Shown here: positions 1-15,521 of the stretch, piece after piece
How positions within the stretch are numbered: the first letter of the stretch is position 1
How the letters are laid out: the number at the start of each line of letters is the position of its first letter
Origin: Ascaris suum
Lineage: Eukaryota > Nematoda > Chromadorea > Rhabditida > Ascarididae
NCBI GenBank assembly: GCA_013433145.1
Contig: CM024181.1
Coordinates: 7,688,001-7,752,000, forward strand
Length of the DNA: 64,000 nt
Direction: 5' to 3'
Translations under genes and position numbers: made by a program
Notes under the pieces: model-generated
Database searches by the model: none
Seen by the model: only the letters and a program-made list of their open reading frames with translations
Told to the model about the DNA's origin: nothing

Positions 1-479
1 ACTTGTTGCAATTTTTCACTTGCAGAAACTTTAGACAACGCGAGACTGTTCTTTAGAGAGCATTACGAATGAAGAAGCATGACAACGTTCTGTGAATAGA
101 ATCACCCTTATTTCTATGCCAATAGTACCCACGACGATCTCTTTCTCTTCTCCAAGGATGCTGAGGCAATATCCTCATGGGTGATTGGCCAATGATCTGG
201 ACGTAGTATTAAACATGAGGGTCTGTTCCACCAAAATTCACGCATTGAAGCTCCTCGGGTATTGTATCCTTTTGCAGCGATGCCCAGTGAATTATGTGAT
301 GAAGCAATGTATTTGAAATGGAGGCTCATCGCTTTTTTTAATTTCTCGTATCCGATTAAAAATAAACACGGGAAGTATTTTGGTGGTATTCGGCCATCGT
401 AAGACGCATTTCTGATCTGTCCATGAGAAATGTTTGCGAATTGGTAACCGAAGCTGTCCAGTGACAAATGTTAATGCTC

Positions 480-798
480 ACGTTCCAATTAGTACCACCA
501 TCAATTCCAAACGAGCGACCGTTATTTCTTTTATTGGGGCTAGCCTACTTTTGGCGTAAAGAAGATTGCAAATCGTCCCTTCTGTCGAATCACTACGATG
601 ATAGATACAGGCTGCATACCCTTTTACGGAGGCATCAACAAAACTGTGCAATTCCATCGCAGCTTCGGTTTGTACGATATTTTTTTCGAGGAATTTTAAA
701 TGAAAGGCATTTTTGCCTGCTTTAATAGAGCGTTCCCTGTTCCCGGTGGGAATTTCCAGATGCCTGTTCGTCCCCCCATCCGGCCTTTGCTTTTCCAT
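480..798 (-). pseudogene. BEL/Pao RNase H fragment
   Basis: This minus-strand open stretch contains the first catalytic-Asp block of RNase H (SFVDASVKGYAACIY) and then SRLAPIKEITVARLELM, the most conserved run of BEL/Pao RNase H domains. The N-terminal part is out of frame with the upstream reverse-transcriptase piece, so it cannot belong to an intact polyprotein. It is a remnant of the element spanning 1-3900. Confidence 0.85.
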
Positions 799-1677
799 AT
801 GTCCTGAATAAGTGTTTTAATCGCAAATATAACGAGTGAAAGATAACGCTGAGGATCAAAAGTGGAAACAAAAGTCTGTAAATGCAGTCTTTTGCTAATT
901 TGCTCAATATTTTGAGGTCAGTGTATTTAGAGGTGAATTTCATCATTGGATTCCATAGAATTCCTAGAAACTTTGCTATAGTATTTTTTCGTCCTATCCG
1001 TTCTATCAAATTCCTTTGTAACGATGGGATCGTTGGAGATCCATTTTCGAAAATTCAATAAGATTTGATGAAAAAAATTGTTTCGCTTCATGGTTAGTGT
1101 GAATTGTTTCTTGAGGATTTTCTATTGCTAGCACTACGTTATGCATTGTAATATTTGTTGTTGCGATTATTTATAAATATTGTCTGATAGTGGCATTGAG
1201 AAGAAATCGTCTGCTGATTATTGCAAATGGCACTCTCTTGAAACGGTAGTACTCAATTTTTTCCCACAGAGAATCCGTTGTCGGGTTCCTTGAGCCAAAG
1301 AAATCTTGTGACATCCCGATCTGTTGGAGAGAGCTTGAATTGTAGAAAGGACTTTTCCACGTTAACGAGCAAGACGACCGGTTTAGTACGAAAACGGAGA
1401 AGAAGATCGCAGAGATTAGGCAGAAGTGATGGTCGTGGTAGTAAACATTCGTTGAGACTGCTATCTCTTTGGTTGGCCTAGCCGGATGTCGTATACTCTC
1501 CGTAATTTCGTTCTCGATTTTCTGGTCTAATGATTGGATCATGTGGCAGATAATGAATAATTGGTTCGTCTGCCTTATTTCCTTCGCATTTTTCGATGAT
1601 TTACTGTGAGATTCATTCTTTAATAGTATTATCATATTTGTTTGGGAGGCAATTTCAACGCTGAGTCGTTTCATCAA
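722..1677 (-). pseudogene. BEL/Pao reverse transcriptase fragments
   Basis: Two minus-strand open stretches carry parts of the reverse transcriptase. At 1171-1677 the C-terminal end reads KRVPFAIISRRFLLNATIR, matching the RVPFG-x-SSPFLLNATI block of BEL/Pao enzymes with substitutions. At 722-1009 KFLGILWNP, FTSKYT and KAKAGWGDE match the C-terminal thumb/connection region. The YxDD-type catalytic block is expected between them, but I could not find it in one frame. This is a decayed copy. Confidence 0.8.
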
Positions 1678-2841
1678 CGATTTTAGCCTTCCGATGCTTA
1701 AATAATAGTTGTCACGGAGAGAGAATCTAGGTGACGTATTTCTCCATGGCCAGAAGACGGTCTAGCGACCGTCTATTAGTAATACAGATTTGTTAAATTG
1801 GCACAGCGCTTCGTCGTCATCCATTTGGTTTGACGGATCTATTATTGCAACAGATTCAAGATTCCAGTACTGGGCTAGATTTAATTCTTCATATTTGATA
1901 AGACAGCTGCATTGTAAAGGAGTATTACTATCTTCACTGATTTCTCAGAGACCTTTCTGCGATAAGACTCTTCCTATGAGAATAGGTCCGAACTTGCTTG
2001 GCACGAGAAAGATATGAGGGTTAGCTTGGTTATGGATTTTGGTTCAAGAACATTCCACATAAGATCGGCTCCAATAAGAATATTAGGCGTTACATTTTCA
2101 TATTCTATGACAGATCGTTGATAAGATGTTTCTTCAATTTATGTCTGGATTTTGTCTTGCTTTAAATAAGGCATTAATGTGGGCAGTGTGTTCTGCTCTA
2201 ATGTTTTATATTCTCCATTCTTATATTGTAGTTGGATATTCACCACTTTGGAATCAATTTTTTGTGGCTTAACGGAAGCAAATGTTGACACAGACATGAC
2301 TTCTTCTTGTAACGCTTCTAATTAGAGTGTTTTTTGCGAATCTTTCCGTGATAAATGACATAGGCTACCGCAATCGAAAAAGACAATTGCCTTTGTCGTT
2401 TTCTTATTACAGAGATTGCGAGCGATTGTTTGAACAGCTAATTATAAAACAGGTATATTGTGAGGTTGTACTTCAGCATCCACTAATGCTTGGACTAAGA
2501 TGGGATTGTTGAGACTCTGAGGGGGAGAGAGAGGAGTGGTCCTTCGATTCCTTTTCCGTGGAGTAATTATGCGATCAGTCAATATTTCTAACTGAATGGA
2601 CAGGGGTGGTGAGTTGTTGCCTTTTTTTCATTGTGTGTATTGAATAGATGAACTGGTCTTGGTCTTGGTGATTCAGGAATGCTCACAGCTCGATTATTGG
2701 CGGAAAAGTTCTCCGGGTAAGTGCATTCCTTTTGATTAGTACAATCTCTTTGATTTCCCGCATTTCTTATATGGTGAAGTCACTGCCTTACGTCAACAGG
2801 TGCGTTTTGAATTATGTCTTGTGCTTCTTCCCTGATAATGA

Positions 2842-3720
2842 CTATTCTTTTGGGGGGGGGGGGGGGCTTTGAGTTCTACAAGAACAGCATGAGGTAGCTT
2901 TTCCTGGATAATGAGGATGATGCTTGTCTGATTTATTTCCCCCCCCCCCAAGGGTTTTTAATTGGCCGCAACATCTTTCAACCACTTCTAGCATATCACG
3001 TAAGTCCTTTTTGCGCATAGTGCATACAGGGACCTTTCGCGTTTGATTATACAAAGAAACTTTTATGGTGTTTAGGTTTCCAAAGCGACGACGCTAAATT
3101 ATATCAACTGCTTCTGGATAATAAGCGGAGGTAACCTAAACTTCAGTGGCGGCATGAGCACGCCATTTTAAGCATCCGACTAAATAATCGTAATTTTGAA
3201 CCACGGGTATGTTTTGTCTGTGAACAGCATCGCGAAAGAAATCCCAAAATTACTTAAAACGTAATGGATCACCTGTGCAAACTGACAACCTGTTGCGTTG
3301 GTAGAAGAAGCCTCGATGTCGTTGGCGGGACCGTCGTATTGGATTCTTGGGCATTACTAGTAGTGTGTGCGTATCGAATCGCACTATGTGTGGCACATTG
3401 TCGTCTGATGCTGCGTCCCCTTTCCGTGTTGTCGCGTCGAATTTCGTCATGATGCCGTAATTGTTGATCGACTTCGTTAACGTTTCCTTGAAGTTCTTCG
3501 AGTTTCTCTTGGCCTTGAAGCCACATTGCCAAGAAGCTTTTTCGCCTTTAGTCATTTCTTCGTATAACTCTTCTTCTTCTTTTGCACGGATGGGGTCGGA
3601 TAGTTGAATTAACTGCGTCCATTCGTCGTTTTTCTTGTTTATCGGATTAGCCATTCTGGAAATCCGAGCGATATGATGCATGGAGCTCTTCCCGGAGCTC
3701 ATATAGCGATTCGGCATCAT
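2842..3720 (-). pseudogene. BEL/Pao gag-like fragments
   Basis: Minus-strand open stretches precede the protease and reverse transcriptase pieces of the element, where gag is expected. A likely gag start is the MANPINKKNDEW methionine near 3652, followed by a charged helical stretch rich in E and K. The downstream piece at 2842-3054 is interrupted by a 15-base G run and an 11-base C run that probably shifted the frame. Assignment rests mostly on position in the element. Confidence 0.5.
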
Positions 3721-4302
3721 CTAGTATCTGCTCGTAATGTGGTATGGTCGCGAAATATTGCAAGAGTTTGGCCCACGGTGGGGCCAGTAACCAATGAATG
3801 GGTCGCGATATCGCCGAATAGAGTTGAACCACTTCACCTTGAGCACCAGTTGTGGCGAAGGAGCGCGATGCTGGGACGTCGTTTAGAAACCGAGGAGGAA
3901 TGAATTTTTATTGCAATCAAACTGTTTCTTGTATAATAACATTAACGCATGTCATTAACACAATCGGAATAGAATGTATTCTCTAAGTGACATTAGTTAT
4001 GCAACATAATTACAATAGTGCTTCGAAGAGGGTCGATATTAGTTCTTTGATTGATATAAAACATGCAGAACAATTATATGTCAATAAAGAATTATTTCGA
4101 CGTTAGATATTTGTATGTGATGAGAACAACATCAGAAAGCATCAACGATACGAAGCCTTTAAATCTCATTTCGTATTTGAGCAATTGTAGATGATTGAAG
4201 GTTTGGTTCACGACTGCGATATGACTAAAGAAAATCAAATGAGGAGTCATCACATTTTATTTATGATAATATTAAAAGAATATTTCAAAATGCTCGGCAT
4301 TT

Positions 4303-4348
4303 TAAGTCTCTCCCTCCTCTCCTCTCTTTCTTTCTTTCTTTCTCTCTT

Positions 4349-4393
<45 letters not shown>
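4303..4393. repeat. (TC)n microsatellite
   Basis: Dinucleotide TC repeats form a pure run at the right end, preceded by degenerate TTTC units on the left. A reading frame through it gives only Leu/Ser low-complexity sequence and is not a gene. Confidence 0.95.
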
Positions 4394-4394
<1 letters not shown>

Positions 4395-7300
4395 AAGAGT
4401 TTTGATTCTACATTAAAGAAAAGAGAAGAATGAGAGATGAAGTCAGTGATCTATAGATGGAAGAGATGAATATCACTAATTAAATAAGATTTAACACTCG
4501 AATGAGATTGAGAGAAAAAATGATGAGATGAGATGAGAACATCCAAGAAAAGTAAGTCGATATTAGTGCATCCTCAGATATATCCAAAGATTGGAAATGA
4601 CATTGACGAAATACATACTAAGCAACATAAATGAAGCATATCACATCAATAGAATTTGATACTTAAGGTACTCAATGCAGACATGAAAACGCATTGCTTT
4701 CTTTCTAAAAAGAAATCAGCTGCATGTACTAGTATTAGTATTTCAAGCTCTAAGGCATCGACAATTTACGCTATTTAATGATACTCAACTATTTTAATGT
4801 TTTAATGCTCTTTTTTTTGAGCGTAAATTTCAGCTTGATTTCAAACTTCATTTGAATATTACACTCATTGTTGAATATATTTTTGAATTTTACAATGAAC
4901 ATATCTTATAGCTATAGAACGAGGATTTTGTAGTGAAAATGTAAACGATATAAATGATGCATAAAAGTCTAATAAAAATTCCGGGATTTATATAATTTCA
5001 TTTCTATGGAAATAACAGTTGCCATTAAAGAGTGAAATTTACTAAAAAGTGAGAATTTGAAATTTTCTCTCATTCAAGAAGATTCGTTTTTACGTAAAAT
5101 TTCAAAAAAAAAATGAAAAATTTGTTTACTAAAAAGATAGAAAATAACGGCGGAAATTGGAATCACTCCATATCTCTACGTAGTGATGATTGGTATATTT
5201 GATGCATTGATTTCTGTTAGCATAAATAGAAAGGTGTATATTAGGTGTATAGATGTATAAAGGTGTATATTAAGGTGGGAAAAGGTTAAGATGATTTATG
5301 TCAACTGCCATAAACGACTTCTATTGAGGATGGTCATAATGTACACGATATCCTGAATTATGAAGCTAGAGACAAAAAAAAAGATAACTACAGAAAAAAA
5401 AAGCAAGTAGAAGGTTATCAAACTCCTATACGAGAGTTCAACGCGTTTTTTTTTTCATTGAGCATTTCTGAAACATTAGCAACAGTTTTTCTTTTTTTTT
5501 TTGAAATTTTTCTTGCGGTTGTCATTTTTGAATTCATTCCACCAACGAATTTTTTATTCAATAAAAAATAAATAATATAGTAGAAAAAGTACAACTTTAA
5601 AAGCGGATTTGATAAATTCCGCGAAGTAAGACAGTTTAAAATTCTATTCAATCACTGAGATGTAAGAGGTTTTTTTTTCTGAACGAAAAAAAAAGCATCG
5701 AAATCAATTCGTTGAAGCAGAAAATCTAATTTTCATTTTTCCTCACAAATGTTTTTTCACTCTTTAGAAAAATAAAACTTGAGAGATGGCCATGAAATTT
5801 ACTGGACATGCGCTTTTTACTTCTCATATAATAAGACCGTCCAATCGCATAAATTATCAAAAAATAAAATTGATGAAATATTGCATCATATTTTAAATTA
5901 TTTAGTCACTTATGCTAAATTCGTACAAAAGATATGCTTTCCACAAGTTAGCCGATTGCAAATTACTAATAATTTTTTTTTTTGGCTCGTTCTTAAGTGA
6001 TTAGGATTGCTTCAAGTGGTGACATGTCGATTTGAAAATGCTAATAGATGATAGCACCTCATGGTTCATATTATACCAATCAAATTTCATGATTCTAGCT
6101 TATGTAGTTGTTGAGTTGTAACTAAGAGAAGTAGATAAAAGGTAGACACGCTAAAACAGGCATAACAAAAGTGATATCATCATAATTTGTTGTGCAGTTG
6201 CAATTGCAATTGCAGTTTTTTAAAAGCACATTAAGACGCCGTCTTCCTTTTTTTTGTCGTCAATGTATGCAAAATTTTGTTATGAAGAGCAAATTTCAGT
6301 GGGCTGCCGAAGAGTGAAATGCAAAGAGTGGACGGCAGAAAAAAAACTGTGACCTTATAGACATGGGAAATGAAGAAGGAGGAAAAGGAGAAGAGGAGGA
6401 GAGGGGTGGGGCAATTTGTTGTGGCTGTTTATTGGTGCTGTGAAAATTGTATTTTGTAAGCAAATAAAAAAAAATACCCAAATTATAGAACAAAACAAAA
6501 GAAGAAGAAGAAGTGAAACATGTGATCATAATGCTGAATCTATCGCCGATCAAACGTCAAACAAAAACTCGACAGTTTTTCCCGAGGTTGAAATGCTTTG
6601 GGCAATTGATGAGCGCAACGACATCAGGTACTGAGACGATATCAACATGAAGTTTATTCCACACTTTGATGACCCGAAAAACAAAACAATTATAAAATGT
6701 ACTTAAGTTTGAGGAAACTTATGGAGACAATTGAAAGAGCTTTTGAGCTCATAATGAACTAAGTCGATTGAAATAATAGCATATTAAATCAAATTCAACA
6801 CAAGAATCACATTGTCAATTCAAAAATATAATATGAGAATTAACTTAACGATGTGATATTGAAGCTATTTTCGAGCGAAAACAATTTTCGCATTTTCGAA
6901 TATCCATAGCAAAAAACTTTCCGAGAATTTAATTTCATATAATATATTTGCTAATTTTTCCCAACATTTTCAATTCGGGTTTGAAAAAAAAAAGAAATTG
7001 CGATCAAATAAGACAATAAAAGTCACAAATAAGGGGGGGGGGGGACATCATTATGCAAATGAGATGTTGTTATAAGGCAGAAGTGCTAATAGAATGCAGT
7101 TTACCAGTTGATAGTGTCTCGCCAACTCCTACTGAATCCTCCAATACAAAGATTTCTCAACAAATATTCTTAAATTTCCGACGCAATTGGCGATTCGAAT
7201 CAAAACCTAGAAGATACGTATACCTATTCAAGCCTCTCTAAAACTTAGAAGAGGATCATTAATCCCACTTAAATCATCATATCATCAGCAAAAACCTCAT

Positions 7301-10300
7301 AGGTAACGATTAAATCAACCGCGACGTCATTCACACACACACACACACGAAGAATAACGTATGGTTCAGAGCTCAGTTTGTTCGAAAGTTTCGACCACTC
7401 AGGAAATACCGAATTCAATTGCGAAACTTCCTCCCAATACTATAACGGAACAGTTTAAATAAAACTTTTTCATGCTTGATCGTATCAAATGATATGACAT
7501 AATCGATATATATGGCATCAATCTGAGTTCAATCATTCAACGCCAAAACCGAGTCATTAAAATAGTTCATTTGGGATATTGGTGTATCTCTATGAAATCA
7601 AATTGATTCGTTAACCCGAATGAATTTTTTTGAATTGAATGCATATAAAGTAAATCGGGAATAATCATCTCCGTAACTTTATACATCGATAATATCAAGA
7701 AAATAGTTCTAGAATTGAAAATTTCATCCGAATTCGATTTCTTGAGCAATAGAGTGAATTCTAGAGTCTTTCATGTGGAAGGAAATATTCAGCGCCATAA
7801 TCGAGTCAAAAACAAAAGAGATATTTCTAAGAAATATTGAAATATTAAAATATTCTGCAAATATTTTCACCTTTATAAAATCATCAATAACAATAATTCC
7901 TTCTACCACTTTAATAAATTTATTATCAAATTTCTTCATTATCTTCTCGTTGATAAATTTTGAGAAAAGGTTTTGCACTATTGTAATATTATGCAAATTT
8001 TTCATAATTTTGCATATTTATTACTGATTACATCATATTCATTGTGGGTGTTTTTCAATAGTTTATCAATCGTTTCAACCTACATCTGGAATTTCTTTTT
8101 ATTTAACCGATTTAGAAAAGGAAGTATAAGCTTATTTTGAGAAGCATATAAAATTTTAAAAAAAAACTTTGTTCGAAATCAATAGAAAGAAATCATATAA
8201 TTAGTTAATATTCGTCAAAAGACTAAATCATACATCCAAGACATAGAAGGAAAGCCTCATATTAGTGCGAATAATTATAAAACGATATTACAAACAGTTT
8301 TTGAATAATGTATTTGAGAGAGAAATGAGTGTTTTTATGATCACCAATGGAAAATAACATTTCAATTAAAATATTTTCGATTATAATTAGGCAAGTTATG
8401 AAAAGAAAATCAGATCGTTAGATATTAGATTAATTCCATATGTGCCATCAAATATAGAATTAAAAAAGACTATTCTTTGCAAAGAAGTTATCAAAGTAAT
8501 TGCATGGATTAAACAATTTATTTCTCAAGTCTCTCATGTTATTGAAATGAACGTAAATAATAGATAGCAAATCTATAATGCATTAGCCATCTAAGCGATT
8601 AAAAACCTTCGTAATTTCAGTGATGTTAAAGGCTGGCAATGTCATAGACATCCATTAAATAATATTTTCAAATTTAATTAATGCATAGAAGTATAAATCG
8701 AATTGAAGAATTTGAAGACAACACTAAAGAGATATTGAAATTTTTTTTTCAATGGCAGAGGTAATAAGGCGGAAGTTGGTCATTGCAGAAGACAGAATAA
8801 AATGACTTCATGGAAATCAGAGAACAATCGTTATCATAGTTCATTTTGCTTGCTATAGAGATCATTTTGCTTGCTAAGAAGACTTCAGGATTTGAAATAT
8901 AGACGATAGCAGCTTAATCTGGCAACTCGATAGGAATCGGGGAAGACATCCTGTCCAAATGAGAGAAAAAGACGTCATCTGCATAGGCTGACGCCTGGAC
9001 AGGCGGATCTTTCGCCAATGAATTTTTCATATTCATTAGCGAATGAGCCTTGGTTGACGTTTCCTCACAAAAAAAAAATGCCAATCGTTCTTTATAATTG
9101 TTGAATAATTTATTCTGATATTATGATCGGATGTATTAGAGAGGTGGGGGGGGGGGGGGGGGAGGAATTTTTTATGCTTTTTCAAGTCGGTTTACTTATT
9201 GACCGACACTTCGCTAACTGAGCTTTGATCAACAATGACCTGATGTATTCATGATTATAGATTTGTAAAAAAGTCATCAATAAATAAGACTGATGTAGAG
9301 CTTGACCTCTGTTAGAAAGAATGAAATTAGGGAAAGAATTATATGAATTTTAATATGACTGCTAATTATCGTAAGAAAATTGGGAAAATACGATAGAAAA
9401 ATTATTACAATATGCGTTTTTTTTTCGTTTTTTTTCCACTCATTTAAGCCCATTATTAACAAGAAGTCGGCAATAAATAAAGTAATACTTTCATATTTTA
9501 TTTAGATCGATTTTTTTTTAAAAGTAGAAATCTGCAAATGAGTTGCTTTTTTTTTTCTGCGATAGAGTAAATGCGATTAAAAATAAGCAGCGAAATGGTA
9601 TGGGAAGCGTGCAAAGTGTACTTCCTCTTTGAAATGTTTCTTACTTTTTTAGTGATGATAAGTTAGGTGAACCCCGATTTCGGGGAGGGGGGGAGGGGGG
9701 AAGTAATCTGCAAAATTAGGAGGGAGGAGGACAAAGAAGGTATAACATTTATAAGCGTTTGCCTGCTGGCTAATCCAGAAGACTATGCATGATGGATAGT
9801 CTAAACTGACATCAGTGGATTAGCGTAATTATACTATGCAAAAGTCAAAAGTCTGAACTTTAATTGATTATAAGAAATTATGAGTAGTGAGTTAGTCTTT
9901 GTGATCGTATTTTACACAGCGTTATATTTACTAAAAGGAGAAGAGTGGCTCCATGCATACTGCTGACTAAGGAAACACTGGTTGCCATATGAAGATTAAC
10001 GAATGACCGGCTAATGGTTGAGGGGATACCCGCTGAGTATTAACTGAAAGCATCCTGATACTCGATATTGTGTCGATATTTGCAGACTTTTGTAGGGATT
10101 AATATTGGCTGGGCAGTTTTAAAACGCATAGTTGATGTTGTTTCACCGCCTAACCGGAAATGAAGCGGTAACAATCGGCTCGAAGTTTTTATATGGACAA
10201 ACAGACAGACATATGCATGAAAGTTTGTATGGAATACTAACAAACAGATAGACAGACATATGTACAGACGCAATGCATCTTCTTAATAATGCACTTAATA

Positions 10301-12270
10301 AAAGAGAAATTTAGAAGGACACATAAAGACGATAAGATTATAATTTTATTCGAACATTTTACAAATAAACTTGAATTGTTCTGATCGAATGTATTAATTG
10401 AGCAACGCTTTAGGGCATAATATGAACATATATGCAAAATATACGATGAGGCGAAAAGTTGGTATTATCTTTGCTTCTCTTAAATGAGTGCTGCTTTTTC
10501 CCTCCCACCATCAACCCTTCCCTTCTTTTCCGGATGCCTAGTAGTTAGGATGTATAACATTTTCGTGATACAAAAAGATAAAGAATTATGAATAGAGCAT
10601 ATGGCGCCTGAATCCAAAACAAATGACTGCACCAATGAAACGAGCATTATAACGAATTCTGCGTAACTAATGAAGACTTTCGTCGAGAATGAAATGCTAT
10701 GAGTTCATAAATGACATTTCATCGTCACAAAACTGTCAATAAACACCAACACAACGATTCCTTATAACCAGACGTATGAATTATATATACGAAATGACGG
10801 TACATAACTTCTACATCAAGAAGTGAATGTTCATATTAATTACACTATCCAATTAGTCCACTCATGAAAACTAACACATCGAAATTTGAGGCTCTATCGC
10901 TAATAAGTGCAAAATTCTTTTTGGCACCTTAATTAAGACTGCATTAAATTTGCGGCAAATATTAAGTCGTAAAAGATTTACAAAAATGATTTAAATTTTT
11001 TGCAGAATTTTTTCCGGTTATTCATCGATCGATTTATAGAATTATTACTCTAGAAGTGATTATAGTGGAAATTTTAATGAAAACAACTAAACATCGGAGT
11101 TGATCAATGATTAATGCAAGTTAAGTTTAATGCTCACAAACTTTATGAAGGTAACTTCTCTAAGTGAGGGGTTCAATATGTTGGGCGGCATAAAATATGT
11201 TTTCATAGAAATTTTCTCTTCACGCCTCCACATATATCCTTATTTACCTGGATTGCTTCGCCTCCACACATGTCCTTATTGATAGAATTGATCGTGATGC
11301 ACCGTTGAAGTGTCCGTTCATAACGATCAGGCGGTCAACCTCCATCCCGAATCCACTCCCTTCCCATTCCCCCCCCCTTTCACCAAAACCACCGAATATC
11401 GCAACGGCCCATATAATGCACATCTCTCAGGAAACCCCATACGCCTCACAGGATTGCATGTGCATTTCTGGATTTATGGTAGCATTAAATTGAAATCAAA
11501 TGAACATAGACACACATTGGTCAAATGTCACGAGATTTTCTATAATTATTCGAGAAAAAAGCGCAAATCGAAGTGTAGAAAAACAAATCTAATTAATCGA
11601 AGTAAAGATTACTTCTTTTATTGCAGTAAAAGAATATCAATACGTAATTAGAGAATATCAGAGATAACATCACATAGAGAAAATTGGAAATTTTTTTCTC
11701 TAATTTATCCTTTCAATTATTAGAATCGATTCCTTAATGATAACATTTTTATGAGTATTACTGAAAAGATCATTCGAAGCCTAATTAAATTATTATCGAC
11801 CTCTAAACTAATAATATCGACCTCTAAACAAAAATACATTTTTGTGATGAGAATAAGCTGAGTAACTAACCTCTTTTTTTTGAATAAGTTCTTTGATAGA
11901 CGTTAACTTTCTGCAATTCTCTAATTATCAGCTATCCGTTTATAATTATATCATCATTAGCATTTATTGGACAAATAAACAAGTAAATGCCATACTATTG
12001 ACTTATTTTTAAACGATATCTGAGGCTTATACTAAAATGTTTTTCTAGTTATATAGTTATTGATAACTTTGAATAGCCTATCTTATTCTCAACATTAATG
12101 CTTTACAAACAACTTCAGCTTATGAAAGTATTGCTTTGAAAAGTGCGAAAAGTATGGTAGAGATATTTTTATTACTCAATGTTGCACCAGATTTGAGGTG
12201 AAAATACAAATTAGATAGCGGAATGGGGTCGACGCGAAGAATATGAAGAAATATTGATAGAAATTTTATT

Positions 12271-12272
<2 letters not shown>
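4394..12272. other. AT-rich DNA without recognisable gene
   Basis: I looked through both strands and found only short reading frames with AT-driven amino-acid content (Phe, Ile, Asn, Lys, Leu) and no domain or consistent splice model. It contains homopolymer G runs at 7033-7044 and 9146-9162, a short (CA)n at about 7331-7348 and many TGCAAAT/ATTTGCA words. Undetected short exons of a divergent gene are possible. Confidence 0.6.

Positions 12273-12358
<86 letters not shown>
12273..12358. repeat. (TA)n microsatellite
   Basis: An uninterrupted run of TA dinucleotides about 86 bp long in noncoding DNA. It opens both strands to spurious Tyr-Ile reading frames. Confidence 0.97.

Positions 12359-15521
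<3,163 letters not shown>

Larger units (their letters stand above)
1..3900 (-). mobile_element. Degenerate BEL/Pao LTR retrotransposon, truncated by window edge
   Basis: Read on the minus strand, pieces of a BEL/Pao element occur in the expected order but in shifting frames. Gag-like sequence lies at about 3720-2842. An aspartic protease region at about 2100-1960 includes ILIGADLMWN and, in another frame, SKFGPILIGR. Reverse transcriptase fragments lie at about 1677-720, with RVPFAIISRRFLLNATIR and KFLGILWNP. RNase H lies at about 700-480, with FVDASVKGYAACIY and SRLAPIKEITVARLELM. The post-RNase H region at about 450-140 includes an FWWN/RPDHWP stretch like the WWxGPxWL and WP of the family. 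The integrase and 3' LTR would lie left of base 1. Frames change many times, so this copy is dead. The 5' LTR should lie near 3.9 kb or beyond, but I could not delimit it. The family assignment is firm; the ends are not. Confidence 0.85.

Noticed and set aside
4191..4433. Plus-strand frame with a Ser-Leu repeat
   Set aside because: It is caused by the (TC)n microsatellite.
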